Source of the DNA: Ramlibacter sp. WS9
GTDB lineage: Bacteria > Pseudomonadota > Gammaproteobacteria > Burkholderiales > Burkholderiaceae_C
Length of the DNA: 64,000 nt
Reading direction: 5' to 3'
Assembly (NCBI RefSeq): GCF_003797765.1
Contig: NZ_RKMB01000004.1
Location: 62,001 to 126,000, forward strand
The position numbers and the translations under genes are program-made. How positions within the stretch are numbered: position 1 is the stretch's first letter; each line of letters starts with the position of its first letter. The notes beneath the pieces were generated by a model. It searched no databases. It was not told where the DNA came from and was given only the letters and a program-made list of their open reading frames with translations. Shown here one piece after another: positions 8,581 through 18,609 of this stretch.

Positions 8581-9719
8581 GCCGGCGCCCCCACCGGGAA
8601 AGCCTTGCGGTACGTCGCTTGAGTCGCCAGGGCGCAGCGCTCCCACGAAAAGCCCTGTGCCCGCGACAGCGAACGTGCCGACAGGTCGCCGCGGCGACCC
8701 GGGTCCTGCGCCAGTTCACGCATGGCGGCGGACAGCCCTTCAACATCGGAGGGATCGACCATCAGCCCGGCGTCGCCAACCACTTCGGGCAGCGACGAGG
8801 TATTGGATGTAACGGCGGGTACGCCGCACGCCATGGCTTCCAGCGGCGGAAAACCGAACCCCTCGTACAGCGACGGATACACCATCGCGAGTGCGCCGGC
8901 CGTCAGGCGGACGAGATCGCCCCGCTCGAGGTAGCCCATCAAGCGCACATCGCCCGCAGCGACCTTTGCCGAAAGCTGCTTGCCGACCGCGGAGTCGCCC
9001 CACCCTTTCATCCCCGCAACCACCAGCGGATGGCGAGCGCGCAATGCCGCCGGCAGCAATGCGTGCGCCTGGATCGCGAGCACCAGGTTCTTGCGCGGTT
9101 CGAGCGTTCCCACGCAGAGAAAATAGCCGCCGTGCACCAGGCCCGCCGGCCCAAGCACGCGCGAAGTTTCGTCGGCAGGCAGAGGCCGGAACGCGGGGTC
9201 GCGCCCGTGCGGAATAACGTCGATCAGCGTGCCGGGCAGGCCGAAGACCTGCATGATTTCCTGCTTGATGAAAGCTGCGCCCGTGATCACCCGGGCAGCG
9301 CCGCGAAGGGCCGGCTCGAAGTGCCTCTCGAGGGCGCGCACGCGTTCCGGCGGATGCGTTTCGGGGTGCCGGATCCAGGACAGGTCGTGGACCGTGACGA
9401 CCGTAGCGCCGGGAAAAGCCAGCGCCAATGTGGCGGGCTCGTGGTAAACGTCGTAACCCGTTGCGGCACGGCCGAAGCTGCGCTGCTCCAGCATGCGCTT
9501 GATCTCGTACGCACCCGGCACCAGTCGGCGGACCCAGGACCGCGCAGTTCCACGGGCGGCCGATGGGTCACTGCGCAGTTCGCGCGAGCTATGGGCACCG
9601 TCGAAGAAGGCAATGTCCAGCGAATCGAGAGCCAACAGGCTTCGCGCCAACTGCAGCGTGTACTGGCCTACTCCCGTCATCGGCAGGCGCAGTGCGCTTG
9701 CGTTGAGAAGGACTCTCAC
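8577..9719 (-). CDS. GT4 family glycosyltransferase
   Basis: The 380-residue protein starts MRVLLNASALRLPMTGVGQYT, with the GVGxY acceptor loop typical of WbpY/MtfB-like mannosyl- or rhamnosyltransferases. The donor half carries FLCVGTLEPRKNL and SLYEGFGFPPLEAMACGVP, containing the E-x7-E signature. It is expected to add GDP-linked D-rhamnose or mannose to the growing lipid-linked chain. It lies 18 bp downstream of gmd and overlaps the next small gene by 4 bp. Exact linkage cannot be read from sequence. Confidence 0.88.
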   Translation of the reverse strand: MRVLLNASALRLPMTGVGQYTLQLARSLLALDSLDIAFFDGAHSSRELRSDPSAARGTARSWVRRLVPGAYEIKRMLEQRSFGRAATGYDVYHEPATLALAFPGATVVTVHDLSWIRHPETHPPERVRALERHFEPALRGAARVITGAAFIKQEIMQVFGLPGTLIDVIPHGRDPAFRPLPADETSRVLGPAGLVHGGYFLCVGTLEPRKNLVLAIQAHALLPAALRARHPLVVAGMKGWGDSAVGKQLSAKVAAGDVRLMGYLERGDLVRLTAGALAMVYPSLYEGFGFPPLEAMACGVPAVTSNTSSLPEVVGDAGLMVDPSDVEGLSAAMRELAQDPGRRGDLSARSLSRAQGFSWERCALATQATYRKAFPVGAPA

Positions 9720-9737
9720 CGTCCGCGAGGCATGGCC

Positions 9738-11626
<1,889 letters not shown>

Positions 11627-11689
11627 GGTATTCTCGTGCGATAAACAGGGAAGTTTAACAATGCAATCTCGTCAGTCCGTTCCACCGTC

Positions 11690-12412
11690 ATGAAGCCGCA
11701 TCTCGACCTGCCGGCAGCCGTGGTCAAGCTCGGCAAGCTGCCCCTGCTGGCGGGCGTCGACAAGGACACGCTGGCCAAGGTGGCGGGCGCAGTGGCCTGG
11801 CGCGACGTGAAGAAGCGCGAACCGGTGCTGTTCAAGGGGTCTGCCGGAGACCACTTGCTGTTCCTGATCGAAGGGCGGCTGCAGGTGCTGGACGTCACCG
11901 AGAGCGGCCGCGAGATCGGCCTGAACCTGCTGGTGACCGGCGATTACTTCGGCGAACTGTCCATCATCGACGGCGAGCCCCGCTCCGCCTCGGTGGTGGC
12001 AATGGAGAATTCTCTGGTGGCCCTGCTGCCCAAGGCCCAGGCCTGGGAACTCTTCCGGCTCAATCCGCTGGTCGCCGAGCGCGTCCTGCTGGGGCTCGCC
12101 CGCAAACTTCGCAACGCGTCCATCTACCAGACCATCCTGTGTCTGCCCAACGCGTCACAGCGCGTGTTCGCCCTGCTCCAGCGCCTGTGCAAGGTGGCGC
12201 CGGGAGGACTTGTCGTGATCGAACATCCGCCTAAGCAGCAGGAACTGGCCATCATGGCCAACACCAGCCGCGAAACCGTGTCGCGCGCGACCAAGGTGCT
12301 GACCGACGCAGAGATCGTCGAGAAAGACCACCATCGCCTGATCGTCCGCGACCCGAAGGCGCTGGAGCGTCTGGCGCTCAACGACATGGTCGCTCCGCAC
12401 AAGGGCAAATAG
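11690..12412 (+). CDS. Crp/Fnr family transcriptional regulator
   Basis: The 240-residue protein has an N-terminal cyclic-nucleotide-binding barrel (residues about 20-135, with FLIEGRLQVL and GDYFGELSIIDGEPRSASVVA). A long dimerisation helix and a C-terminal winged helix-turn-helix (QQELAIMANTSRETVSRATKVL) follow. The GELS...RSAS phosphate-binding cassette resembles genuine cAMP-binding Crp proteins. No cysteine cluster for an Fnr iron-sulfur centre is seen. It is divergent from rmd-gmd and lies in the same locus as a CHASE2 cyclase, so it may couple cAMP to polysaccharide expression; that link is inference. Confidence 0.9.
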   Translation: MKPHLDLPAAVVKLGKLPLLAGVDKDTLAKVAGAVAWRDVKKREPVLFKGSAGDHLLFLIEGRLQVLDVTESGREIGLNLLVTGDYFGELSIIDGEPRSASVVAMENSLVALLPKAQAWELFRLNPLVAERVLLGLARKLRNASIYQTILCLPNASQRVFALLQRLCKVAPGGLVVIEHPPKQQELAIMANTSRETVSRATKVLTDAEIVEKDHHRLIVRDPKALERLALNDMVAPHKGK

Positions 12413-12426
12413 TCCGCTGTGCGAAC

Positions 12427-13896
12427 TCAGGCCGGGACGCGGCCGTAGATGTCGCTGAAGCGGACGATGTCGTCCTCGCCCAGGTAGGCGCCGCTTTGCA
12501 CCTCGATCATCACCAGGTCGAGCATGCCGGGGTTGTCCACGCGATGTTTCTTTCCGGCAGGGATGTAGGTCGACTCGTTCGTCATGACGAGGAATTGACT
12601 GTCATCGCAGACGACACGTGCCGTGCCGCTGACCACGATCCAGTGCTCGCTGCGGTGGTGATGCATCTGCAGCGACAGTGCGGCGCCGGGCTTGACCTCG
12701 ATCCGCTTGATCTTGTAGCCCTCGCCGCCTTCCAGCACGGTGTAGGTGCCCCAGGGCCGCATCACCGTTCGGTGCAGGCGGTAGCTCTCGTGGCCGCGCA
12801 GCTTCAGCTGCGCCACCACCTCCTTGACCTGTTGCGTGCTGCCCGCATCGGCCACCAGCAGCGCGTCCGGGGTGTCCACCACCATCACGCCGCGCAGGCC
12901 CACGGCGGCGATCATCCGGTCCTCTGACCGCACGAAGCAGTCCTCGCAATCCACCAGCAGGGAGTCGCCATGCACGCGGTTGCCGTGCTCGTCCTGCGGG
13001 ACCAGCCCCGCCACGGCACTCCAGGAACCGATGTCGTTCCAGCCGAACTTTGTCGGCAGCACCACCAGGTTGCGGCTGGGTTCCATCACCGCGTAGTCGA
13101 TCGAGATGCTTTCAGCCTGGGCGAAAGCCTCGGCCGGCAGTTCGGTGAACTGGGCGGTGCGGTCGCCGGGGGCCACCTGCTCCCAGCACTGGGCCATGTC
13201 TTGCGCCAAACCCCGGCGGTGCGCCTTCAACTCATCAAGCAGGGTTTGCGCACGCATGCAGAACATGCCGCTGTTCCAGAGGAAGTTGCCGCTTTCCAGG
13301 TAGTCCCGCGCGGTCTGGGCGTCGGGCTTCTCGACGAAGCGAAGCACCTCGCGCGCCTCGCCGCCGTCGAAGTTCTTGCCCGCTTCGATGTAGCCGTAAC
13401 CGGTTTCGGGCGACTCGGGGCGAATGCCGAAGGTCACCAGCTTGCCGCGCGCCGCCAGCTCCGCCGCCTGTTCGGTGGCGCGCACGAAGTCCTCCACCGG
13501 CTCGATCAGGTGGTCAGCCGGCAGCACCAGCATGATGGCGTCGGGCGAGACATTGGCCGCGACCCAGTGTGCCGCGGCGGCGATCGCGGCCGCGGTGTTC
13601 CGGCCCACCGGCTCGAGCAGGTAGCCGGTGCTGAGGGTGGCATCCGGGCCCAATGTGCGGGCCACCTCGTCCTTCGAGATGAAATAGTAGTCACGGTTGG
13701 TCACCAGCAACAGCTTGCGACCGGTCGCGGTCCTGGCCGCGCGCTGCACGGTTTTGCCGAGCAGGGTCTGCCCGTCGGGCAGCTTCATGAACGGCTTGGG
13801 GTGACCCTCGCGGGACACCGGCCACAGGCGGGTGCCAGCGCCGCCGGACAGGATGACCGGGACGATGGGGGCGGCGGTGGATTCGTTGGATTTCAA
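12427..13896 (-). CDS. manC: Mannose-1-phosphate guanylyltransferase / mannose-6-phosphate isomerase
   Basis: This 489-residue type II bifunctional enzyme provides GDP-mannose for Gmd. The N-terminal nucleotidyltransferase has PVILSGGAGTRLWPVSRE and FVEKPDAQTARDYL. The C-terminal cupin-like isomerase domain has RPWGTYTVLEGG, KPGAALSLQMHHHRSEHWIVVSG and a closing YIPAGKKHRVDNPG. Length and domain order match AlgA/ManC/CpsB. It is convergent with the Crp-like gene (14 bp gap) and lies about 55 bp downstream of a glycosyltransferase gene on the same strand. Confidence 0.95.
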   Translation of the reverse strand: MKSNESTAAPIVPVILSGGAGTRLWPVSREGHPKPFMKLPDGQTLLGKTVQRAARTATGRKLLLVTNRDYYFISKDEVARTLGPDATLSTGYLLEPVGRNTAAAIAAAAHWVAANVSPDAIMLVLPADHLIEPVEDFVRATEQAAELAARGKLVTFGIRPESPETGYGYIEAGKNFDGGEAREVLRFVEKPDAQTARDYLESGNFLWNSGMFCMRAQTLLDELKAHRRGLAQDMAQCWEQVAPGDRTAQFTELPAEAFAQAESISIDYAVMEPSRNLVVLPTKFGWNDIGSWSAVAGLVPQDEHGNRVHGDSLLVDCEDCFVRSEDRMIAAVGLRGVMVVDTPDALLVADAGSTQQVKEVVAQLKLRGHESYRLHRTVMRPWGTYTVLEGGEGYKIKRIEVKPGAALSLQMHHHRSEHWIVVSGTARVVCDDSQFLVMTNESTYIPAGKKHRVDNPGMLDLVMIEVQSGAYLGEDDIVRFSDIYGRVPA

Positions 13897-13951
13897 GACG
13901 CTTGCCTAGTTGGGGTGCATCCCCCGATTCTAGGCAGGCCGGAAAGTGCCC

Positions 13952-15079
13952 TCACGGCAGCACGGCCTGCCCCGCGGAAATCACATCCCGGTACGCGTCG
14001 TTGTAAGCATGCGCCATCGCCCGGGCCGTGAACAATGTCAGGAACCGTTCGCGTGCCGCCGCACCCATCGCCAGTGCCCTGGCGGGCTCGTCCTGCAGCC
14101 GATGCATGGCGTCGCGCAGCGCCTGAGGATCCCGCGGCGGCACCGTCCAGCCGGTGACGCCGTCGACGTTGATGAACGACGTGCCCGTCCCGATCTCGCA
14201 ACTGACCATGGGCCGCGCACTCATCGCGGCTTCCACCAGCGACATCCCGAAGGCTTCGGAACGCAGGTCCGACGGAAAGACGAATCCGCGCGACAGCTGC
14301 AGCAGGCACATCTTGTCCTCGTCGGTGACGGAACCGAGGAAGCGCACGTTGTCCAGCCGTTCGCGCGCGGCGTGCTGCTGCAGCGCGGCCTCTTCGGGGC
14401 CGGATCCCGCGATGACGATCTGGCCCGCGAAGCCCTGGGCGGCTTGCAGCAATGTGTCCAGGCCTTTGTAATAGCGCAGCACGCCCACAAAAAGGAAGAA
14501 GCCTTCGCCGACTCGCGCGCGCCACTCTGCGACCCGCTCGGGCGAGGGCTGGGGATAGGTCGACTCGTCGATTCCGTTGGGGATCACGCGAACCTCGGAC
14601 TTCAGGCGGCCCAGCACCGGGCTGCTGTCGCGGTATTGAGGCGACGTTGCCACCACGATGTCGGCAGACTCGAGGAAGTGGTTCATGAGCGGCGTGTAAG
14701 CGCGCAGGAGAAACTTTTGCCGCACGATGTCGGACTGGTAGGTCACCACGCTCGGCTTGCGCGCGTTGAGCAGTTGCAGCAGGTCGGCGAAAGGCCAGGG
14801 AAACTGGTAGTGGACCACGTCGGCCCAGCGCAGCTGGCGGCGGAATTCGGGCAGCGCGGCGAACGAAACAGGATTGGATGCCACCTCGGCTGTCAGGCGG
14901 CTGCGGTGGACCTGGCCTTCAGGGCGCTGCAGTACCGCGGGCAGCGGATCCGCGCTGAGCGTGAAAACGCGGTTCTCGTGGCCCAGCGCGGACAGGCCCC
15001 GTCCCAGCTGGGCGATCACCTGTTCGATGCCGCCCATGCTGTCGGGGTAGTAACTCTTGTAAACGTGCAGTACTTTCAT
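13952..15079 (-). CDS. GT4 family glycosyltransferase
   Basis: This 375-residue GT-B glycosyltransferase opens MKVLHVYKSYYPDSMGGIEQ, a hallmark of WbpZ-like enzymes that start GDP-D-rhamnose or mannose polymers. The donor half has LFVGVLRYYKGLDTLL, IAGSGPEE and PSDLRSEAFGMSLVEAAMSARP with the E-x7-E motif. It lies upstream of manC on the same strand. In P. aeruginosa A-band synthesis WbpZ adds the first D-rhamnose on the lipid-linked GlcNAc; the same job here is inference. Confidence 0.88.
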   Translation of the reverse strand: MKVLHVYKSYYPDSMGGIEQVIAQLGRGLSALGHENRVFTLSADPLPAVLQRPEGQVHRSRLTAEVASNPVSFAALPEFRRQLRWADVVHYQFPWPFADLLQLLNARKPSVVTYQSDIVRQKFLLRAYTPLMNHFLESADIVVATSPQYRDSSPVLGRLKSEVRVIPNGIDESTYPQPSPERVAEWRARVGEGFFLFVGVLRYYKGLDTLLQAAQGFAGQIVIAGSGPEEAALQQHAARERLDNVRFLGSVTDEDKMCLLQLSRGFVFPSDLRSEAFGMSLVEAAMSARPMVSCEIGTGTSFINVDGVTGWTVPPRDPQALRDAMHRLQDEPARALAMGAAARERFLTLFTARAMAHAYNDAYRDVISAGQAVLP

Positions 15080-15256
15080 GGGGCCATGCGACGTGGCCCT
15101 GCGAACGCACGCGGCCCAGGCGCGGCGCCATTCTAAGCGGTCCGCCGCGGGCGGCCGCTGTCGAAGGCAGCTCTTCGGTGATGGGCGCGCGTGAATGCTC
15201 CACTGCCCACCAGTACCGATCCTGACGCAGGTATCCTTCGATACGGAGGTATAGAC

Positions 15257-15612
15257 ATGGTACAGGCAATCGATCTGCGCGCGCTCTGGTCTCCTTCGAA
15301 GGCCACTGGCAGCCGCGCACGGTGAGCGAGTACAACGGCAACGACGTGATGGTGGTGAAGGTGCAGGGCGAGTACAAGTGGCACTCGCACCGCGACACGG
15401 ATGATTTCTTCCTGGTGCTCGAAGGTGAACTCGAGATCGACCTGGAAGGCGGGCGCACCATGCACCTGGGCGCCGGCCAGATGTTCATCGTGCCGAAAGG
15501 CGTGCAACACAGGCCACGCGCGATCAAGGAGGCGCACCTGCTGCTGATCGAGCCGACCGGGACGCCGAACAGCGGGGATATAGCGACCGCCGCGCCGCGG
15601 TGCGTGATCTGA
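15257..15612 (+). pseudogene. Cupin-domain protein with a -1 frameshift near its start
   Basis: A GGAGG ribosome site at 15245-15249 precedes ATG 15257, which reads MVQAIDLRA and then hits a stop. From about 15277 the -1 frame continues as LVSFEGHWQPRTVSEYNGNDVM and then a complete small cupin (WHSHRDTDDFFLVLEGELEID, VPKGVQHRPRA). Adding one base within the GCGCGCGC run joins the two parts seamlessly into a protein of about 118 residues. The intact part from GTG 15322 (96 residues) could still be made, but no good ribosome site precedes it. Either the gene is recently broken or the assembly has an error. Members of this single-domain cupin family have no firm function. Confidence 0.75.
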
Positions 15613-15763
15613 ACGGCCGCGCCCGGCCAACCGGCCACGCGCAATTTCCGTTAGTAGGACACAGGTAGCAGGTTGTCGATTCTGGCGCCCCTCGTTTGTC
15701 GTAGGGATGGAGGTTCCGAATACGCGGAGCCTTCGCCCCTTCAACGAACCGAGTGAGCACCTC

Positions 15764-16180
15764 ATGACCAAGTCGATCTTCATCAGCCTGCCCGTTGCCG
15801 ACCTGGCGGCCTCGACCGCCTTCTACAAGGCCTTGGGCTTCGAGCCCAACCCGCAGCTCAGCGACGACACGGGCACCTGCATGGTGTGGAGCGAGGCGAT
15901 CCAGGTGATGCTGATCACCCACGCCAAGTGGCGCACGTTCACGCAGCGGCCCTTCCCCGCGCCGGGCTCGGCCGGGCACATGCTCTCGCTGGCGATGGAC
16001 AGCCGCGAGGCCATCGATGCGATGCAACGCGCCGCCGCGGCGCACGGCGGCAAGGCCGACGCGAACCCGCCCGAGGACTTCGGCTTCATGTATTCGCGGG
16101 ATTTGGCCGACCCGGACGGCCACCTGTGGGGCACGGTCCGGATGAATCCGGCGGGGATGCAGGGCGGCGCCCAGACCTGA
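15764..16180 (+). CDS. VOC (glyoxalase/bleomycin-resistance) family protein
   Basis: The 138-residue protein starts MTKSIFISLPVADLAAS, chosen over an upstream in-frame ATG because the fold begins exactly here. Paired beta-alpha-beta-beta-beta modules are visible: FYKALGFEPNPQ, then MLSLAMDSREAIDAM and RDLADPDGHLW. The family includes metal-dependent lyases and dioxygenases as well as non-enzymatic binding proteins. No substrate can be assigned. It stands alone, preceded by the broken cupin gene and followed by about 290 bp of non-coding sequence. Confidence 0.85.
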   Translation: MTKSIFISLPVADLAASTAFYKALGFEPNPQLSDDTGTCMVWSEAIQVMLITHAKWRTFTQRPFPAPGSAGHMLSLAMDSREAIDAMQRAAAAHGGKADANPPEDFGFMYSRDLADPDGHLWGTVRMNPAGMQGGAQT

Positions 16181-16466
16181 TGCGTTCCAACCCGCGCCCG
16201 TCTTGCTGGGCCGTCTACTCGCCGTCCCAATAGTCCAGCGCGTGTGAGGGGCGCGTCATGGCCGCAAGGTCTGCCCGCCGTAGGCGCCGATCTTGCCGGA
16301 GTCGGGGTATTCGCACCTCGGCGGGCATCATGGTGCTGACGGACACGAAGGCCCAGCGGCTCGCTGGAACGCTGGGGCGATTGGTGCGCCTTTAGGCCAG
16401 GCTCGCCGCTGTGGCGGGCACCTCTGGCGACTGGGGCAAAATCCCACTTTCACCGAAGAAACGATC
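16181..16466. other. Intergenic stretch with a possible decayed reading frame
   Basis: No complete gene is seen here. On the minus strand, 16262-16345 can be read as a short cysteine- and glycine-containing tail (KIGAYGGQTLRP then stop) that looks more protein-like than random. It has no start and would need a frameshift to extend upstream. It may be a remnant of a lost gene next to the accessory methyltransferase. Confidence 0.3.
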
Positions 16467-17810
16467 ATGACGGTATCGCTTACCCAAAAACTCATCGAAG
16501 AGCATGTATTGGTCTGTCCCAAATGCAAGACGCCGAAGCTTGTCGTCAAAGCGGACGGGTACCATTGTGGAAGTTGCATGATTTCATGGCCTGCGCATTG
16601 CAACGTGCCGGATTTTTTCAATAGGTATGTGGAAAACGAGCGTGGAGCAGAGCTTGCCGTGGCCCAGGAATTCGTGGATCGCATCTGCGAAGTGCTGGCG
16701 CTCGGCAAGGATCCGGCGACCGTTAAGGCCGTTTCCAGCGTATTGAGTCGCGCGTCGAAACTCAAGACCGAAGTTGATTCACTGACTGCCGAGATCGAAG
16801 ACGTGTATGACCGCTTCTTTGGGAAAGACAAATTCGATCATCCTGCGCCAGACGCCCAAGCCAACCAAGGAATCGGCGTCGTCTTCGAGCGGCACTATTT
16901 CCCTCCCAGGGCCGGGAAGTCCGAAGCGTTCTCTGCGAACGTCCGCGTAAGAAACGCTGGAGCGCAGGCTTGGTCGTCACGAACACGGAACCCTGTCGCG
17001 CTAAAGGCGGAATGGCGCGGACTCAGAGGCGAACCTGCCTATGCGCACTTTCCGATCGACGTGGCCCCAGGTCGAGCGATAACCATGCCGATCCGGATGA
17101 CGGCGCCCGAAGCAGCCGGTGACGCAACTGTGCGCATCACCCTTGAGTGCCCTGGATCGCGTGAGCAAGCCAGCCAGTACCTGGACATATCAGTCGCAGT
17201 TGGCGCTGTTCGGACAGATCATCATCACGTTGGAATGGTGCGATTCGATCCGCCCATTGCCGACTATGGAAAAGACCATCAGGACGCCCTGGCTTTCCTG
17301 CTGTCGTATCTGACGAGGGAAAGCATATCGCGATCGAGAATTCTTGAAATTGGAAGCGGACCCCATCCGCAATTGGCGTGGCTTGAGGATTCTGAAGTTG
17401 TGGCGCTTGATATCAGCGCTCCACTGCTGGAACTGGGCAGCCTTTACTTTGGGGATCGCTTCACCCATCGTTTGGCATTTATGTGCGCGGACGCTTTTGA
17501 TCCGCCATTCGCTCCCGGATCATTCGATGTCGTAGGCATGTTCAGTACCCTGCATCACTTTCCGGAACCTGATTTGCTGCTCAAAAAGTTGAGCGGGTTG
17601 CTTCGGCCGGCGGGAGTCCTGGCAGTCATGTGCGAACCCGTGGGCGACTCGCTCGCTGCGGCCTCGACAGTCCGGGACCTCTTGAAGGGAATCAACGAAC
17701 AGGTTTTCAGCACTTCGGAATATTGGCGGATATTTGAAGCCGCAGGGCTTGTCCCTCTTTCAGCGAAAGTGAACGGCGGATCGTTGAAGGCGATACTCAG
17801 CAAGAAGTGA
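16467..17810 (+). CDS. Zinc-ribbon / beta-sandwich / SAM methyltransferase three-part protein
   Basis: The 447-residue protein starts MTVSLTQKLIEEHVLVCPKC. Residues about 15-45 form a Trm112-like zinc ribbon (CPKC...CGSC) and about 120-230 look like an Ig-like beta sandwich (VRVRNAGAQAW, PIRMTAPEAAGD). The C-terminal half is a class I methyltransferase (ILEIGSGPHPQLAWL, VVALDISAPLLELG, FDVVGMFSTLHHFPEP). Such proteins usually modify small molecules or sugars. Codon use is clearly less GC-rich than the flanking genes, which suggests recent transfer. The substrate is unknown. Confidence 0.8.
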   Translation: MTVSLTQKLIEEHVLVCPKCKTPKLVVKADGYHCGSCMISWPAHCNVPDFFNRYVENERGAELAVAQEFVDRICEVLALGKDPATVKAVSSVLSRASKLKTEVDSLTAEIEDVYDRFFGKDKFDHPAPDAQANQGIGVVFERHYFPPRAGKSEAFSANVRVRNAGAQAWSSRTRNPVALKAEWRGLRGEPAYAHFPIDVAPGRAITMPIRMTAPEAAGDATVRITLECPGSREQASQYLDISVAVGAVRTDHHHVGMVRFDPPIADYGKDHQDALAFLLSYLTRESISRSRILEIGSGPHPQLAWLEDSEVVALDISAPLLELGSLYFGDRFTHRLAFMCADAFDPPFAPGSFDVVGMFSTLHHFPEPDLLLKKLSGLLRPAGVLAVMCEPVGDSLAAASTVRDLLKGINEQVFSTSEYWRIFEAAGLVPLSAKVNGGSLKAILSKK

Positions 17811-17849
17811 GGCGACCACCTGACGGCCGTGGGCGCCCGACGCTGCCTC

Positions 17850-18125
17850 TTATTTCAACTGCGCTGCCTTGACGCGCATCACGTATTGCTGGTACGTCGG
17901 CAGCGCGATTGCCGCCAGGATGCCGATGACCATGATCGCCGGGAACAGGAATGCGCCGATGCGCACGCGGTCGTGTTCGGCGGCGGGGGCCGGCCGTAGT
18001 CGTTGCGGCCCCGCGTGCCGGCCCTGAAGACCCAGATCCGTCCGACCAGGGGAATGAGGATCAGCAGCCAGGTCCAGCCGTTCCAGCCCATGTCGTGGCT
18101 GCGCTGGATCGATATCAGGGGCCAG
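17850..18125 (-). pseudogene. Truncated and frameshifted DUF805 membrane protein gene
   Basis: Reading the minus strand from about 18110, one frame gives ISIQRSHDMGWNGWTWLLILIP and then GRNDYGRPPPPNT. This is the conserved end of the DUF805 membrane domain. A different frame continues as VRIGAFLFPAIMVIGILAAI and ends VMRVKAAQLK-stop at 17850. Both halves belong to one protein family layout, so a frameshift in the C/G run near 17985-18000 has split it. The N-terminal membrane segments are missing, cut where the integrase remnant begins at about 18126. Confidence 0.65.
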
Positions 18126-18127
18126 AG

Positions 18128-18270
18128 GGCTTTCACTCGGACAACGGCTCGAAGTACATCAACGGCCGGGTCGCCCAGCTGGTGGAGAAAGTGCGCATTG
18201 AGCAGACCAAATCACGCTCTCGCCACAGCAACGACAACGCCCTGGCCGAGAGCAAGAACGCCAGCGTCGT
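18128..18270 (+). mobile_element. Fragment of an integrase-core (DDE) transposase
   Basis: The plus strand encodes GFHSDNGSKYINGRVAQLVE, then KVRIEQTKSRSRHSNDNALAESKN. This is the second catalytic aspartate (SDNG) and the catalytic glutamate (ALAESKN) region of an integrase-core transposase of the IS3/IS481 type. There is no start, no first aspartate, and no C-terminal third. It is the relic of an insertion whose junction truncates the DUF805 gene. No terminal inverted repeats or target duplication were identified. Confidence 0.75.
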
Positions 18271-18609
18271 GAAGCCTTGCAGGCTCAGGCCGGCGCGCAA
18301 ACCGACCTGGCCACCGCCCAGGCAATGCAACAAGCCAAGGCAGAATTGTGTGAGCAATTCAACCGGCAAAAAAGCCAAGCCCGCGCGCCGGGCCAGAACA
18401 ACGCAGCGCCTCCATCGAGGGGCAGGGATCACGCATGAGTACATGCATGATCGGGGGCGCCTCCGGCGGCCTGGCAGGGGGCCTGCAGATGAAGAAACCC
18501 GCAGACACATCCTCGCCCCTTAAACTGCCCCTTTCAACCCGGTCGACTCGCCACTACAGCTCGCCGCATCAACCGCCCTTCAGGCCCATACGTGAATTGG
18601 AAAATTCTC
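18271..18609. other. Non-coding remainder of the decayed insertion region
   Basis: After the transposase fragment the plus strand keeps an open frame (EALQAQAGAQTDLATAQAM, ending GRDHA-stop at 18438). It is alanine- and glutamine-rich and is not recognised. A short ATG frame from 18435 reads MSTCMIGGASGGLAGG and runs into the antisense of the next gene. Neither has a convincing ribosome site. This looks like decayed accessory DNA up to the 3' end of the acyl-CoA reductase gene. Confidence 0.4.

Noticed and set aside
16293..16466. Upstream in-frame extension of the zinc-ribbon methyltransferase
   Set aside because: The 58 extra codons have no family similarity and a different composition, and the zinc-ribbon fold begins right after ATG 16467.
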